Shown here: positions 10,978 to 23,794 of the stretch, one piece after another
Layout of the letters: every line of letters begins with the position of its first letter
How positions within the stretch are numbered: the first letter of the stretch is position 1
Assembly (NCBI GenBank): GCA_030734395.1
Contig: JAUZTG010000029.1
Location: 6,572,001-6,636,000, forward strand
Source: Sarocladium kiliense
Lineage: Eukaryota > Ascomycota > Sordariomycetes > Hypocreales > Sarocladiaceae
Direction: 5' to 3'
Length of the DNA: 64,000 nt
The notes under the pieces: model-generated
What the model was told of the DNA's origin: nothing
Database searches by the model: none
What the model saw: the letters and a program-made list of their open reading frames with translations, nothing else
Position numbers and translations under genes: made by a program

Positions 10978-12147
10978 ATGAGCGAGGTCTCCATTCCTCC
11001 CAAAGCGACCCCTGGTCGTCGGCGTAACGGCCGCGCACAGCCAAAGCCAGCTGCGCCCAAGGCCTACGCTTCAGAGAATGACGCGACCGCTGTTGACTCG
11101 CCACGCCTGTACGACTCACCTCAGACGCCTGTCAAGAACGGCTCTGCATCAGCTGCGCGCAACAACGCACCCAACTCTCAGACCAACAACAAGTCACGAT
11201 CCAGGACCAAGAACAGACCTAAACCCTCGACTTCGCCTGATCCTGCCGCCAGCGCACAGCAGATCACCCCGCAACGTCCAGCTTCCATGTCAACCACCAA
11301 GACCAACATGGCATTCGCAGGAGCGACCTTCCATGCCTCCCCAGCACCATCAGCGTTACCTATGCCGAGTTTCTTCACAAAGTCATCCAACGAATCACCG
11401 GCACCCCGCCCTTCAACGCACCCTATGCAACAACCTTCTCCTCCGGCCACCGATCCTGAACTCCCGACCCCGAACAGGACTGCGTCAGTTCCAAGAAACA
11501 CTGGTTCTCCATTAGATTTCATGTTCCGCGCACATCGTGAAGAGAAGGAACGTGAGCGACGCGGAAGCTCTCTGAGCCAGAAGCTTGCCATGAACTCGGG
11601 GCCTTCACCTTTCTACTCACCTGTCAACCAATCGGCACCTCGCGAGGTACAGAGTGCACCGCGCACTCGCAACCCTCTGATTCGGCAGGCTTCCTCCGGA
11701 CGTATTGACAGCGAGGAGTTGGATGGGGAGCCAGGATTGCCTGTGGGACCTGCTTTCTCTACACCTTACCAAGACCGAATCCGAGCGGCACGAGCAGACC
11801 AGGCACGTCCTAACCCGTCGCAACCTTTGAGTCCCCAACAACCCAAGGAACCCGAGTCTTTGGAGGACCGCACTGAGGCGTTGAAGAAGTTCCTCTTCAG
11901 TGGAGGCTTCTCCAATGCGCCGCAGACGAATGGCCCAAATATGGCATCCACCAACTTCAGCCCACCCCAACATAACAATTCTATGGTCGGCAGCTACCCA
12001 TCCACTGCTTATCAAAATATGCCCCCCTCTCAACCATCAACTTCCGAACGACCGAACGACATCCAGGCGATGGAAAATGATCTTCGAAGAATCTTGAAAT
12101 TGAACCCTGCTACCCAGTCAGGGTCTAACGGAGGGGGCCTATTCTAA
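10978..12147 (+). CDS. Edc1/PNRC-like mRNA decapping enhancer
   Basis: A single exon of 389 residues, mostly disordered and rich in Ser, Pro, Asn and Gln. The informative part is near residues 111-133: MAFAGATFHASPAPSALPMP followed by SF. This matches the short linear motif shared by yeast Edc1/Edc2 and metazoan PNRC proteins, which binds Dcp1 through its proline-rich part and activates Dcp2 decapping. A second weakly conserved patch is SPLDFMFRAHREEKERERRGSS (about 180-200), and the C-terminal helix AMENDLRRILKL could be another short binding motif. Outside these the sequence is freely variable. The role in mRNA decay is inferred from the motif alone. The frame is open upstream to 10627, but ACACAATGAGCGAG at 10978 is a better start and the upstream residues look like translated leader. 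Confidence 0.75.
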   Translation: MSEVSIPPKATPGRRRNGRAQPKPAAPKAYASENDATAVDSPRLYDSPQTPVKNGSASAARNNAPNSQTNNKSRSRTKNRPKPSTSPDPAASAQQITPQRPASMSTTKTNMAFAGATFHASPAPSALPMPSFFTKSSNESPAPRPSTHPMQQPSPPATDPELPTPNRTASVPRNTGSPLDFMFRAHREEKERERRGSSLSQKLAMNSGPSPFYSPVNQSAPREVQSAPRTRNPLIRQASSGRIDSEELDGEPGLPVGPAFSTPYQDRIRAARADQARPNPSQPLSPQQPKEPESLEDRTEALKKFLFSGGFSNAPQTNGPNMASTNFSPPQHNNSMVGSYPSTAYQNMPPSQPSTSERPNDIQAMENDLRRILKLNPATQSGSNGGGLF

Positions 12148-12810
12148 ACCTTGTCTGTTTCTCTATTGCAGTCTCCTTATATCTTGCCTGGATCGTTTTG
12201 TCGCTTCCATACCCGAGCTTTCTGACCTGTTCTACCACGGCATTTTGACAGCATGCGCTGCGTCTGCATAGTTTTACGGCCGAACGGCGTTGGGACCTGG
12301 GGACCTGGGCCAGGCGCATGAGGGAATTGGGGGTCATGTAGAACCCAGGATTGGTACTGGCTGGCTCTTGTTGAATCGAGAGCATGGTCTGGAGGGATTT
12401 GGGTTCTGACGTAGGCATTGGCACGGTCTTTTTCTTCTCTTGTTTTTGGCAGGCTATACATGGATCTGGAACATCTGGTGGCCGATGTGTGTATCGATTT
12501 CATATGCATCGAGGCATCTTGTTAGGGGGAGTACCTTCATGAGGAAGGTTGATTTTTTTTCTTTCTTCGGGTTTACGCTTGAGAACAAAGGCTGGCTCTG
12601 GATACTCGAGACGGTCTGAATTCCAAGCGTCCAATGGCAATGGCACACTCGAACCTTTGAACTGCTTGTAGTGCGCACGTTGTGACTCGTGACTTCCATT
12701 CAACTGTCAAAACTCTACGATGTACCGCCTGATTTCACGTGTGAATCTAATCGTACAGCCTATGTCTTTCTGTGTTAAATTCTACCCGCAACACATCTCT
12801 CAACATATCT
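12148..12810. other. Convergent intergenic
   Basis: A 663 bp spacer between the stops of the Edc1-like gene and the flavoprotein gene. Nothing beyond presumed 3' UTRs was seen. Confidence 0.5.
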
Positions 12811-14537
12811 TTACGCTTTCTTGTTCCTCTTCTTCTCCTGCCTCGAGAAAAGCATACCATGCGATACCAGCAGATACTTCGAGAAGAAGTCCTGCGCAAA
12901 GTAATCGAACTTGACGTAGTCGGCTCCAAGACGGTACGCAGCTGCGATACCACTTACGCAGGCGAGCTCATGCATGTTCTGTCACGTGTCAGTACATCAA
13001 GCCATAGAGAAGAGGAAGAAAAAGGTCAATGGACGTACCACAAGGGTCCACGATCCAGCGTAGAAAGTACTGTTCTTCCCATGCAGGAACATCATCCCTG
13101 GGACGACCCTAAGATAATGCTGCCACTTATGACCTAGTTGATGCCACCAGTTCCGCTTAATCACCTTGGCCTCTTTGATCGCGTCAATCGTCCAGAGATG
13201 CTTCTGCTCCTTGTTCAGGAAAATCGTCTGGTACACGGGCTCGTACCGGCCTGGCTCTTTCTCGTTGGCGGACTTGAGCTGGTGTTGGTAGTTGCTGCAG
13301 TTGAAGGACATTTCGATAAGGCGCGGGTCAGACTGATAGGTGTATGTGTAGTACATTGGCTTATACGGCCCGCCAGTGCCGGGTTCACCTTTTGAGAATG
13401 CGATTTGCTTCTTTTGGTCGTTGCTTTGGGGTTCGGCGCAGAGGTCTGGCTTGAAGTGCGTTTCGTAGTGTTTCTCGAAGTAATCCTTGTCAGAGTGTGT
13501 GACTGTGATGTCGTCGTAGAAGGAAGCGCCGCCGAGGACGAACTTCTCACGCCAGGTGGCGGATTTGCCGAGGATGGTGAGGGCGTCGTCGGCGAGGACG
13601 CAGAGAACCATGTCGTCAAAGGATTCTTCGGTGGTTTCGCCGGTTTGCGAGGAGTAGATGCGGAGTTTGACACCGTTGTTGGAGCGGGAGAGGACGGATT
13701 GGACTTCTGTGTTTGTGCGAATGGAGACTCCCTTGCGCTGGAGGTCGATTTTCCACTTCTTGTAGAACTCGTGGAGGTGATCGAATGTGACCATAGTAGG
13801 GAGGTTTGGAAGCAGAGTCTCCGGATCATAATCCCAGAGCTTCATGTTCGGATCGTCGAACAGTCTTTCGACGATAGCGCAGGGGACGCTGGCGGTCTGG
13901 TTGCCTGTACCGAGGAACAGGGCGATCAGAGGATAGACCATCTTGTCGCCAAATCCCTTGCTGAAGAAGAAGACGCGGAGCATAATGTGGATGGGGATGA
14001 GGCCAAGAACAGGCATCGTCCACTTAATGACCTTGAGGAAAGTCCCAAATCGCTTGATATCAGAGGAGTACTCTGACACAAGCTTACTTGGGAAGCAGTT
14101 GGTCCAGAATCCATCTTCGCCTTTGCCGAAGGAAACCTGGAGGCTGACTTCTTGAGGTGGGTGATCATACTGCTCGAGGAAGTGAAATGTGTGTTTGAAA
14201 ATCTTGCAGAATGTCAGTCTTGATGGTTTCTCCTCGTCAGAAGTCATGATGAAGGCCACTCACCTGCGATCCGCCTTGGACACCATTGTTCATATATGGT
14301 GCACCGTACTTGTACTCGTCGAGGGGAATTGACGTCGCTTGGCCACCGACTACTTCTCCCTTTTCAAGAAGTGTAACATCAAACTTGTCAGTATGGTTCG
14401 CCAGCGTAGCAGCGCAGGACTATCCGAATTGTCAGCCTCCATGCCTTTCACAGTACCTCCCTCAGCCAGCCTTCGTGTCTGCTTACCATGCCAGCCGCAC
14501 CTCCACCAACAATCACGATTCTCTTCTTCTCCTCCAT
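12811..14537 (-). CDS. FAD-dependent amine-oxidase-like flavoprotein
   Basis: Exons 14537-14487, 14419-14264, 14202-13039 and 12978-12811 give 512 residues, all joined in phase 0. The N-terminus is a Rossmann fold for FAD: KRIVIVGGGAAGM (GxGxxG at residues 11-16), then a strand ending VTLLEKGEVVGGQ, whose Glu should hold the ribose. GVQGGSQ and MVLCVLADDALTIL fit the amine-oxidase/phytoene-desaturase-like superfamily. The C-terminal SWTLVNMHELACVSGIAAAYRLG is the second FAD-contact motif of that superfamily, and the protein ends in a Lys-rich tail. Its substrate is unknown. It is not a classical monoamine oxidase, since I see no covalent-flavin cysteine motif. The third acceptor (GCAAG at 14203) is non-canonical; it was chosen because it keeps the family spacing to IFKHTFHFL. 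Confidence 0.78.
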
Positions 14538-15072
14538 GGTTGGGTAATACGGCCAGACGCTGAAGACCACAATAGAAATATCAAAGACAGTTGGAATTCA
14601 AGGTTACCTCGGAAAGTTGGCTGGTGGCAGCTTATATTCACCCACCACCGCCCTGGTACTAGCCGCCTCGTGGACGTCATTGACTGGTGACTCCCGTGAT
14701 GGGCAAGACACCACTGCACATCGACACTCTGCGCCTGCGATCGCGACATGCCCACATCACCGTGTCATCAATCTTGCTCTTCTGTCCAAAACATTTCCAT
14801 AGCAGCTGCTATCGCATTGTGCCTTCTCCTCTGTATCCGTGTTCTGCCTACCTGAATCGCGCACCCCTTTCGCTTAGAGTGATGTCACCAGTAAAGTGGT
14901 CCATCGCGAAGGCACGTGACATCGCGTCCCCCCCCCCCCCCAAGGACCGTCTTTATAGAACTGTAATTCACCAGCTCAAGGTCGATATCACCGAATGAGC
15001 GTCAAATTTTCAGATTTCCAATTCTGTAAGAGACAATAGTCTCCCAGCTTCTGTCTTTGCAAGCATATCACC
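14538..15072. other. Divergent promoter region flavoprotein/TDP1
   Basis: A 535 bp spacer between divergent starts. It includes a run of 14 C at 14928-14941. No gene was seen. Confidence 0.5.
14928..14941. repeat. Poly-C run, 14 nt
   Basis: An uninterrupted run of 14 C in the promoter region upstream of TDP1. Length is likely to vary between isolates and may carry sequencing error. Confidence 0.9.
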
Positions 15073-17832
15073 ATGGCACACCCAAATCACGACGTGGTGA
15101 ACCTGATCAGTGATTCGGAGGACGACGAAGACCTCAAACGCGCCATCGCGCTGTCGCTACAAGACCAGGAAACCATCGATGAGCCCTCTGAGGATACTCA
15201 AATCGATAAGGCGGAGGCCTCGAAGAACCAGGGAGCTTCTTCCAGCTCCATAGGCATCCTGGCGCTCGACAGGAAGCAAATGGAAAAGGAACGCCTCGCA
15301 CGTCTCGCAAAACGCCAGAGGGAGACATCAGGACAAGACCAAGATCAAACCGACGTCCCACCACCAAAGAGACGCATGCAGGCCGAGCCTTCCAGCACTT
15401 CCCCTGCTCCAGAAACTACCTCTATATCATCTTCACCCTCGTCTTCAGAGCTACCCTTTCCGAAAGGCGTCGTCAAGCGCACATGGGCATATGGCTACCC
15501 CCACACCAAAGACGACATCAAAATCGAAGAAGTCCTTCAAAGAGACCAACTCCAACTCGCTATCCTCTCCTCCTTCCAATGGGATGAAGAATGGCTCCTC
15601 TCCAAGATCAACATGACCAAAACAAAGCTCCTCCTCGTCGCCTACGCCCCTGATGATGCCCAGGTTAGTTTACGTTGCCGCCCCCATCCCCTCGAACCAC
15701 CTCAGCAAAAGAGTCCTCCGAAACCCTGCATATCCGCAATAGTCAGAATGTTCATGGAGATTAACAACTGGATGAACGAACACAAAAACAGAAACAAGCT
15801 ATGCGCGACAACGCACCCTCCAATATCCGCTTCTGCTTCCCGCCCATGAACGGCCCTGGCGCTATGCACTCCAAGCTTCAGATCCTCAAGTTTCCAGACT
15901 ATCTGCGCATTGTCATTCCGACGGGGAACCTCGTGCCCTACGACTGGGGAGAGACGGGCGTAATGGAGAATGTACGTTTGGGAAGACACAAGGACCCCCC
16001 CCCCCCCGTTCCCCTCCCATCCCGTCAATGCCCCCCCATTTGCACTGCTCAGGTGAAGGAAGCCTGGCTTGCCTGGTTCACAATTTGAAATTCCTCACGT
16101 CGGTAGACCGAGTACCCGGTCTGGATCACGTTCTGCCTGTTTCCAAAGATGGCATATGACGTTCCCCGTTACCGTTGCTATGATACCACTTCCCCGTAGC
16201 ATGTCGGCGATCTCTCGTTCATTTTCTACAACTCCTTTTCTTCAGTCCTCCGTCGCAAGCTCCAAATAGCTGTTCTGGATCTGCCACCCTTGGGCAATAA
16301 AGCTCGCCAACGCTAACTTGCTTTCCGTTAGATGCTATATCTCATAGACGTGCCTCGCTTGGCAAACTCTACTTCCCACTCACCCACTCGGTTCAGTACC
16401 CAGTTGGACCACTTTCTCCGAGCGTCGGCCATTGACGAGAAGATGGTGGCCAGTCTCCGCAGCTACGACTTCTCGGCCACCGCCGGTCTAGGCTTCATCT
16501 ACAGCATGTGAGTGGCTTTTAGTTGGTGGTTGGCGGGAGGGGAGGGTGCTTACAAGGCACAGGGAGGGGGTTCTCTCGCCCTGTTTGTCTTGTGTTCTGC
16601 CGCTCCTCACTGCCTGCCTTGGCCCAGCTGCGCCGGCTCGTAGAGAATGCAACATCACTAACTTCAGCACCCAGACCAGGCGGTCACTCGGATGAGGCGC
16701 GCTTGAGCATGGGTTAGTGCTGAGTTCCCGCAACTCTCCTCGTTGATGACTCCTGCTAACCCGTAGCCTCCTGTTCGGTCAGGTTATTGTGGACTGGGCG
16801 CCAGCGCGGCAGCTCTGGGGCTCCAGCCCAACGACTCCATCGATGTCGATCTAGTCGTGAGTGGCTGGTCGAGCTTTACTACAGCAGAGGCAATATCTGA
16901 CCCGACCTTGGGCCACCAGTGCTCTTCTCTAGGCTCTCTCAACCCCGAGTTCATACAGGCCATCTACAATGCTTGCCAAGGTGAGGACCTGCCGACATTC
17001 CCGAGCTTGCCAGGTGCCGACCTGAGGCGCCGTGACGATTACGACGACTGATCTATTCTTAGGTGACGATGGCATGTTAGAGTACGCTGCAAGGGTCAAT
17101 CGCAAACCTGCGCACAAGCCGGTCGACCCTTCACAAACGCTGATCGATCGCTTCCGCATATACTTCCCCACAGACAAGACGGTGCGCACGAGTCGAGGGG
17201 GAAGAGGGGTAAGTTTGTTCACGATATAGGCATGCGCCTAGCAAGGCAGGAGGCTTTGCGACGGGTCGCTGACATGGGCACCGCCCGCAACGTATAGGCT
17301 GGCGGCACAATCTGCGCGCAAGCGAAGTGGTGGCGGGCTCCTAGTTTCCCGCGGCAGCTCGTCCGAGATTGCGTCAATACGCGCGAGGGCCTTCTGATGC
17401 ATAGCAAGGTGATCTTCGTGCGACGCAGCACCAAAGGCACTCCAACGAGTACCGACGCATCGGGGCAGTGCATTGACGGATTCGCGTACGTTGGCAGCGC
17501 TAACCTATCTGAAAGCGCATGGTGAGTAATTATCCCAGCCGCGAAAGGGAGAGGGAAGGCGGTCTCCGCGGCCCACGAGGGAATGAGACATGTCACTGAC
17601 ACGGGGATGCCGCATTCGTAGGGGACGCGTAGTGAAGGACCGAAGCACGGGCAAGGCCAAGATCAATTGCCGCAATTGGGAGTGCGGCGTGGTGCTGCCA
17701 GTGGTGCACTCTTCGGCTTCCAGCAATGCCGACGGATTGGGCATGTTTGCAGACTATGTGCCGGTCCCGATGCGTTATCCGGGTCTTCGATACGACCCAA
17801 ATGAAGAGCCCTGGTTCTTCCTCGGCGATTGA
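15073..17832 (+). CDS. TDP1: Tyrosyl-DNA phosphodiesterase 1
   Basis: Nine exons (15073-15663, 15792-15971, 16332-16507, 16675-16712, 16783-16856, 16920-16980, 17063-17208, 17298-17521, 17622-17832) give 566 residues. Tdp1 hydrolyses the 3'-phosphotyrosyl bond left by stalled topoisomerase I and cleans other 3' blocks, in the nucleus. It belongs to the phospholipase D superfamily. Both HxK catalytic motifs are present: MHSKLQIL (His223, Lys225) and LLMHSKVIFV (His457, Lys459), the latter followed by GSANLSESAWG. The N-terminal segment has a ubiquitin-interacting motif (DEDLKRAIALSLQ, about 17-30) and a disordered linker. Exon 4 is only 38 nt, and its joins recreate GYCGLG. The later joins restore CSSLGSLN and YNACQGDDG. 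A 13 nt C run lies in intron 2. Confidence in the product is high, in the 38 nt exon moderate. Confidence 0.88.
15995..16007. repeat. Poly-C run, 13 nt, in TDP1 intron 2
   Basis: Thirteen consecutive C inside intron 2 of TDP1, close to the donor. This is a prime spot for assembly or sequencing error, but it does not touch coding sequence. Confidence 0.9.
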
Positions 17833-20800
17833 GGCCGGGCAGTGGCTTCAGCCTTTTCTTTATTTATTTTTTTACGCTCATCCAGTATCTCGACCTCATT
17901 GACCGACATGCCAATCAGCACGTAGGACCGGTGCGAGAGGCGAAGCACACGCTGGAGGCATGGAAAGCCCACGGTCTACACGCAGCAATGCCAAGCTTTG
18001 GACGGCAGGACCCTGACGGAGCGAGAAAATGCTTGGCAATCGGTAGGTGGAGTGGACTCTGCCTGCGACTTGTTAGTTAAGACAAGCTGAGCATCAGTTC
18101 ATCGGAAGCTGGCGGCGGGGCGCCGAGTAGCTCATGAGCTGAGGGTGGCAAACTGGTTTGCTGCTACTTGTGTTTCCTGGTGCGTAGGTACCTAGCTATC
18201 AATGCCCTGGCCTTGCCGTTAGATCAGAACCTACTCGCTGAAACAGACACATCCGCGCCTAACGAACAGGCCCGAAACCTGCTGCAGCCCAAGGCCAGGG
18301 TATTTGTTCGTACATGTACCCAACAGCCTAGCTGACCGGCGCGAATGCGATCGACACGGGTGGGTGTGGGATCGACGCACAATAGTGCATGGCGCCAGGT
18401 GCTTGTTTCTCTGGGTGACGGCCAATAGGAACCTGATTGAACAACCCCTCCATCACCATCACCAGCGCCATAACGCCCTGGCGTCTTCTCAAGTACATAC
18501 CCGTGAAGTAGTTCGTAAGTGTTCCCTCTCGTGACAGACTTGGCGCACAGACGTAGGGAGACGGCGTCACGAACGACAGCGCCAGCATTCCGCACCCTCT
18601 TTGCTGGAGAACACTGTCACAAATGGCAATGCTCAGAGGCGCAACGCCTGGGTCGAAGGCAACGGGTCCAGGAACCCCCATTGCTATCCCTTGCTTCGCG
18701 GAGGTCGAAATCATTTCGGCCAGCCCGATCTCATACCTGGGCACGCCGGACAAAGAAGGCGAACGGGGCATGCTGCATCCACCAGAGCATTCACTTCGGG
18801 ACCCGGCGAGGAATGTGGCGCTTCCATCAGGCTTGCTTGCTGGCGGGGCCCTCATCGTCGTCGCCTTACGATTCTCGTCGCTTGCGGTATCGCGTCCCAG
18901 ATGCTGGTGCCGCTGTGGGTATAGACGCGTTCATTGTCAATGAGGCATAATCATAGGGCGACTCCCCAGCCCTGACGGCAAACACTCCCTGGTCCGTCGT
19001 GGTGGGATCTCAGGTCGATGCGGTCTGGGTCCTCGAAAAGATGGGCCCTTCTTCTGACGGCGTGCGTCGTGGCCGCTCAATGGCGGGTCGTGGAGAGGTG
19101 GTCCGCGATAGGTGTCCTGCTGGGTACGAGATTTCTCATCTCTCATTTCTCTCATCCACAATCAGGAAGTCCACCCGCCAATGGCCGACGAGACACGGTG
19201 GGAAGTAGATCGCGACGCAACCCACATGATACCGTGTCAAAGTATTACTTGAATCCAGGCTCGACGGGCTGGCTTCGTACATCATAGGGTCCATGCGCTG
19301 CATTTGCAGTGTTGATCTCGTTGCCTGAGACATCAAAGCTGGCTGGTGCGCTTCGGCGTCACGAGCACCTGGCCTTGCTACCACACTCCACTAAAGAAAC
19401 AGCGGGGACAGGGCGATGCTTCCCCGGGGGCGATTCGGCTGCTGCATTGCGGTGAACAAGGGGTAGCTGCTTGGTCATTGCGCCCATGACGATATGCACC
19501 TTCGTCGATGACGCCCGTCCATGAAGGAGGATTCTTCAATGCGTCGTGTCACTCACGTTTCGAGCGCCTGATGTAGAATATGCAAATGCAAACAATGCTG
19601 CTAATGCAGCTTGCCTTGCTTGTCTTAGGAGTGTAGGTAATGGCACCTCGGAATGAGAACCGCAGCCAAGAAATGATCCCAGCGCTTGACCAGACTCGCC
19701 GCATTAGACAAAGTCTGGCTTGCGAAGCCGTTGGTGGTGGAAGGTTCCCTTGGCAATCCCACCGGCGAGTAGCGCTACTGTAGGTACCTTGGGAAGCCAA
19801 GAGACGTTGGCGAGTCTATCGGTGTCCAAGGCACGGCAATTTGCGGGCGGCGCGTTCCTCTTGCAGACTGCAGATCGTGCACGGGCAGCTCGAGCTATAT
19901 TCCCCGTTCATGCAGCGTGCGCAAGAAGACTTGGTGAAAGGCTTTCAGCATCTGGTTATGGACATTTTGTAATCATTTTTGACATCCTGCGGATCATCTT
20001 ACTCGGCCACCACCAGGCATGTATGCATGAGCTGAGGAGACTGTCGATAAGCCCTGGTGGCTTGCAAGTGAGCGTCCACGTACCATTGAATACATGAACC
20101 AGGCAGGGCAGTAGTAGTCAGTTGAAGTGGCCTAGTTGCTGTGAAGCAAAGGCAGCAACCAGGGCGGCAGCTTGGAAGTTCGATGGGTCAGCTCGATAGC
20201 GCACTGGTGAAGCTGGTCTACGCTGTGGGGCGACTCAAGCTCTCGAGGACGATGTCTGTGCGCTCGAAACAAAGATGTAGACCAGTCGGAGACGATGGAG
20301 AGGGCAGCTAGTGTCAGTAGGTTTGCGAAGCTGAGACGTGGATGTATCTGCCGCGAAAGGTGGCTAGTATGTTTCGAGCGAGGTGAGGCGTTGTCGGGGC
20401 CCTTTTGTGGTCGCGGGGAAGACAACGGCTAGCCGCAGCCCAGTGTTATGTCGTCGGACCGGCTACCAAGGCGAAACGATGCCAGGGAGGACATTGGCAT
20501 GGCGTTGAAGACTGAAGTTGCTGTAAGCGGGGATGGAGGTCAGCACAGACCAAGCCTGGAGGCACTCAGTCAGGGTTTCTCGATAGGACGACCTAGCTAG
20601 ACCAGGGCTGTGCTGGTGTGGCTATACGCGATGTCCAGTTAGGAGGATCAACCACCGCCAGAGAGGGATAAGTCGGTAACCACTTGTAACATAGGACACA
20701 CAGCCTCTACAGGAAGCTATGTCGTGATGACAGGGAGCTCCGCAGTATGATATCCTCGGCGAGGTGTGGTTATGAAGCAGAGTGGGATGGAGACATCTGG

Positions 20801-21058
20801 TCGGCCATGCGCGGGATGCAATGACTCGAGATCCCTGCCAGTCAGGCGGACGGGAGGCCGCAGAGTTCAGTGTTGGGCCGTCGTTGGGCACGACCTCGCT
20901 GGATAGCAGGGGATAGACACGATGGGGGTGAACGTATGGGTAGGAGGCTTTCTCGTGGAGGCGAGCCATGCTGTTTGTGGAGAGGAGGAAAAATAAGGAG
21001 AGCACGGTATTATACAATTGCGTCGGCGAATATGGGCAGCCGATGAGACGTATCAGGG

Positions 21059-21112
21059 CAGCGGAGGCAGGCGGCCAGGCAGGCAGACAGGCAGATAGAC
21101 AGACAATCCGGC
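21059..21112 (+). repeat. Imperfect CAGGCAGA tandem repeat
   Basis: Overlapping units of GGCAGG, CAGACAGG and ATAGACAG form an imperfect short tandem repeat in the gene-free region upstream of the WOPR gene. Function unknown. Confidence 0.7.
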
Positions 21113-22799
21113 AGCTGTTGGCAGCTGTTAAGCACAGGTGGCTGGCAATCACCTGCATATCCCACCATGCGGCGCCTCTCCTTCCATGGCGGGCACCATC
21201 ACTTCCATCATCACCTCCTCATTTGCCAATCTGACCGCATGCATGCACGATTGATCACCAGCAAGCAACTGGTTAACCAGCTAGGACGACAAGCGCCTCA
21301 TGATTAGATCGACGCCTTGAAACAAACAGGTTCACACGTTGCATCAGAATATGGTACGACTATGCCGTGGAATTGCCTTATTTTGGCCATGCTAGCAGTC
21401 GAGCTAATTAGCACGTATCCCATGTGGTCAGACAGGCAGGTGCTCTTCCCATCTGCGTGACGCTAGACACCCTCTGTGAACGCCTCGAATCCACACTGCC
21501 TCGTAAAGAAAATTTGGTACAGAAACCATCCCTGCGCGGCAATCAAACAGCTTGCGCGTCTATTGTACTTTTGACATGTCACGGATAAATAAAAATTGGA
21601 CTGCGCTTGCTCAAACTTCGACTCGGCCTCGCCGGTGCCCAATGCCCCCTCGGCGGTCTAACCTATTACTTGCTCGCCATATACGCACATACATCACGAC
21701 TACCGGTAGGCGAGGTCGTAGGAAACCTGGGCTAGCGGGGAGCCAGGGGTGATCGGGGCGCCAGGGATTCGTACCTCCCTCCTGGGGCTTGGATCAGGCA
21801 AGTATGGGGTTTTGGTGGAAGTGACATGGAAGATCATGATTTCATCGACTCGATCCTGGCCGACTCTTGACCGGGGCTTGCCAGTAGTCGGGAGGCGCTA
21901 TCACATGGCCAGGGCCTCTGACGGAAGCCCAAGGGCTGGGATGCCATCACACAGGCTAACGAGGCACCAAGTTGGGAAACCATGGCATGTCGTTGAACCA
22001 AGCAGTGATCAGCAACCATGATAGGCACCCTTCAATTGCTCGAATGGAGTAAGAAGAAGAATGACATGGTAGGTGGCTGACCCAAGGGTGTGGATCGCCA
22101 ATGCCAGACAGAAAGTCTCCGGATCGATCTGTGCATGTTGTGGCCGCGTTTTGACAGGCGCTGACCAGGTAGACTCGAAGTCAATCTTGCAGCGGCGATT
22201 GGTGTAGAGGTGTTCTAGATGCAAATGGGGCATGTCTTCGGCCTTGCTCTGCTCTGGTCAGGCACGATGAGGGCGGTGCATGTATGTATGTTCAACGAGG
22301 TTAGCCACTTTGAAGGCATCATAGGCTGATGAAAGCAGCAAGGCTACGGGTTGCTGGCTGTCAGTAGAAAAACGCAAGCAGGCTTGGTGGCTTACGGCAC
22401 AACCATGCCCTAGCAGGTCTGGAACTGTTTGCAGTCGAGAACCAGACCACACCTGGCGCATCAGATGGCATGACGAACAAAGCAGAGCGAGGGCTTGACA
22501 GCGACAAGACGTGTCAGATCCGATTCGAGGCTGCAGCAAAGGGAAAGCATGTGGGGCTCGCTTCCAGTGGTTTTGAGGAGCCGTGGTGCTGAGATGGAAG
22601 AGAAGTGCCGTCGGTCTCGCCGTGCTAAGTGATCGTCATACTACCGATGTCTATGTCTTCGTGATCCTGGCCCGGTCTGGTGGTTCGGTAGCTTTCCCTT
22701 CGCGTCGACGCGCAGGGCCATGCTGGGGGTTGATTTGGTTTAGGGCAATTGGGGTGTGGCCGGATCGCGGAAGTGGCTCGGCGAAGCTACAGAACAGAC

Positions 22800-23090
22800 A
22801 GCAATTAGTGGGAAGCGAGATGGAGGGGTGTGGTGGCTTTGGACGGAGGGAGTGGTATATGGAGGAGGAGGGGAAAACGGCGACGTCGGAGAAAGAAGGG
22901 AAAGCCTTCGGTTTGGTGAGGAAGGAAAAGCAGGAGGACGAGGACCCAAGGAGAGAGCCGGCAAGGAGGTGGGGTGAGCAGGCAGGCAGGTGTGGGGAGG
23001 ATGGAGGCAGTGCAGCCAGCAGTTGGACTTGTCGAGAGAAGGAGAGGACAGAGACAGAGACAGAGGCAGGAAACGCAGAGAGAGATGGGT
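22800..23090 (+). other. Purine-rich block upstream of WOPR gene
   Basis: Roughly 290 bp dominated by G and A on the + strand, with many GGAGG and GAGAGA words and several short G runs. It creates overlapping open frames on both strands by composition alone. It could form triplex or quadruplex DNA, or bind GAGA-type factors; none of this can be shown here. Confidence 0.5.
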
Positions 23091-23770
23091 TCTTCCAGTG
23101 TTTGGCTGCGTCAGCGTGCATCTGTCTTGTCCTTCTTGTCTTGTCTCTTTCTCCGTTTGTCTTCAGTCCCTGGGCCGCCGTTCGCCTGCGCGTCTTGTCC
23201 GTCCAGTCCGGCTTGTCCGCACGCAGCAGTAGCCACAGCATGGACGCTGGCTGTGGGTGGTTCCAGTGGCACTAACATCTCTGGCACTTCAGGGCGGGCA
23301 GCCGGTGGTCAGTGCACGCGCACCTCACTGGACCTCCACTGACTAACACCACCACTGCCACCACTGCCACCACCAAACCCCCCCTCCAGAGAGAGACACC
23401 CACCTACACCCTCCATCAATTGCCCCTAACACCCGCTAGGACCACTGCGACCAACGGGCACTAGCAGTACGTGTCTCGCCTTGCCTGACGCACCGCAGGT
23501 CCAGCATAGGACCCCAAGTATCCAAGTACCTCCGGCACCACAGAGCTGCTGCAAGCACCACCTACTGGTACTACACGCAAGCAACCACACCCACGCACAC
23601 GCACGCACTCACGCACTCAGCACCCAGCAACCAGCACCCAGCACCCAGCAAAGAGCCAGCCAGACTGACAGACACACGCAACACCCATTCGTTCGTTACC
23701 TACATTACACACTCGTCTGCTGCTGGTGCTGCTTTTCTCACCTCATAGACTGGCGAATCTGTACCTGACC

Positions 23771-23794
23771 TCACCTCACCTCACCTCACCTCAC
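23771..23794 (+). repeat. TCACC microsatellite
   Basis: Almost five perfect copies of TCACC within the presumed control or leader region of the WOPR gene. Confidence 0.9.

Noticed and set aside
18328..18855. 175-codon minus-strand frame
   Set aside because: Sequence has no family resemblance and overlaps similar-length frames on the + strand. No codon pattern like the neighbouring genes was seen.
20622..21158. 178-codon minus-strand frame in the gene-free region
   Set aside because: Rich in Cys/Ser/Pro/His, no recognisable domain, and no upstream promoter-like or splice context. Most likely a chance frame.
22583..23275. Open frame of 230 codons (+), overlapped by one of 196 codons on the other strand
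   Set aside because: Both are produced by the G/A-rich composition of this block, have biased low-complexity residues (Glu/Arg/Gly or Ser/Pro/Leu) and match no family I recognise. Two overlapping long frames on opposite strands in purine-rich DNA are expected by chance.
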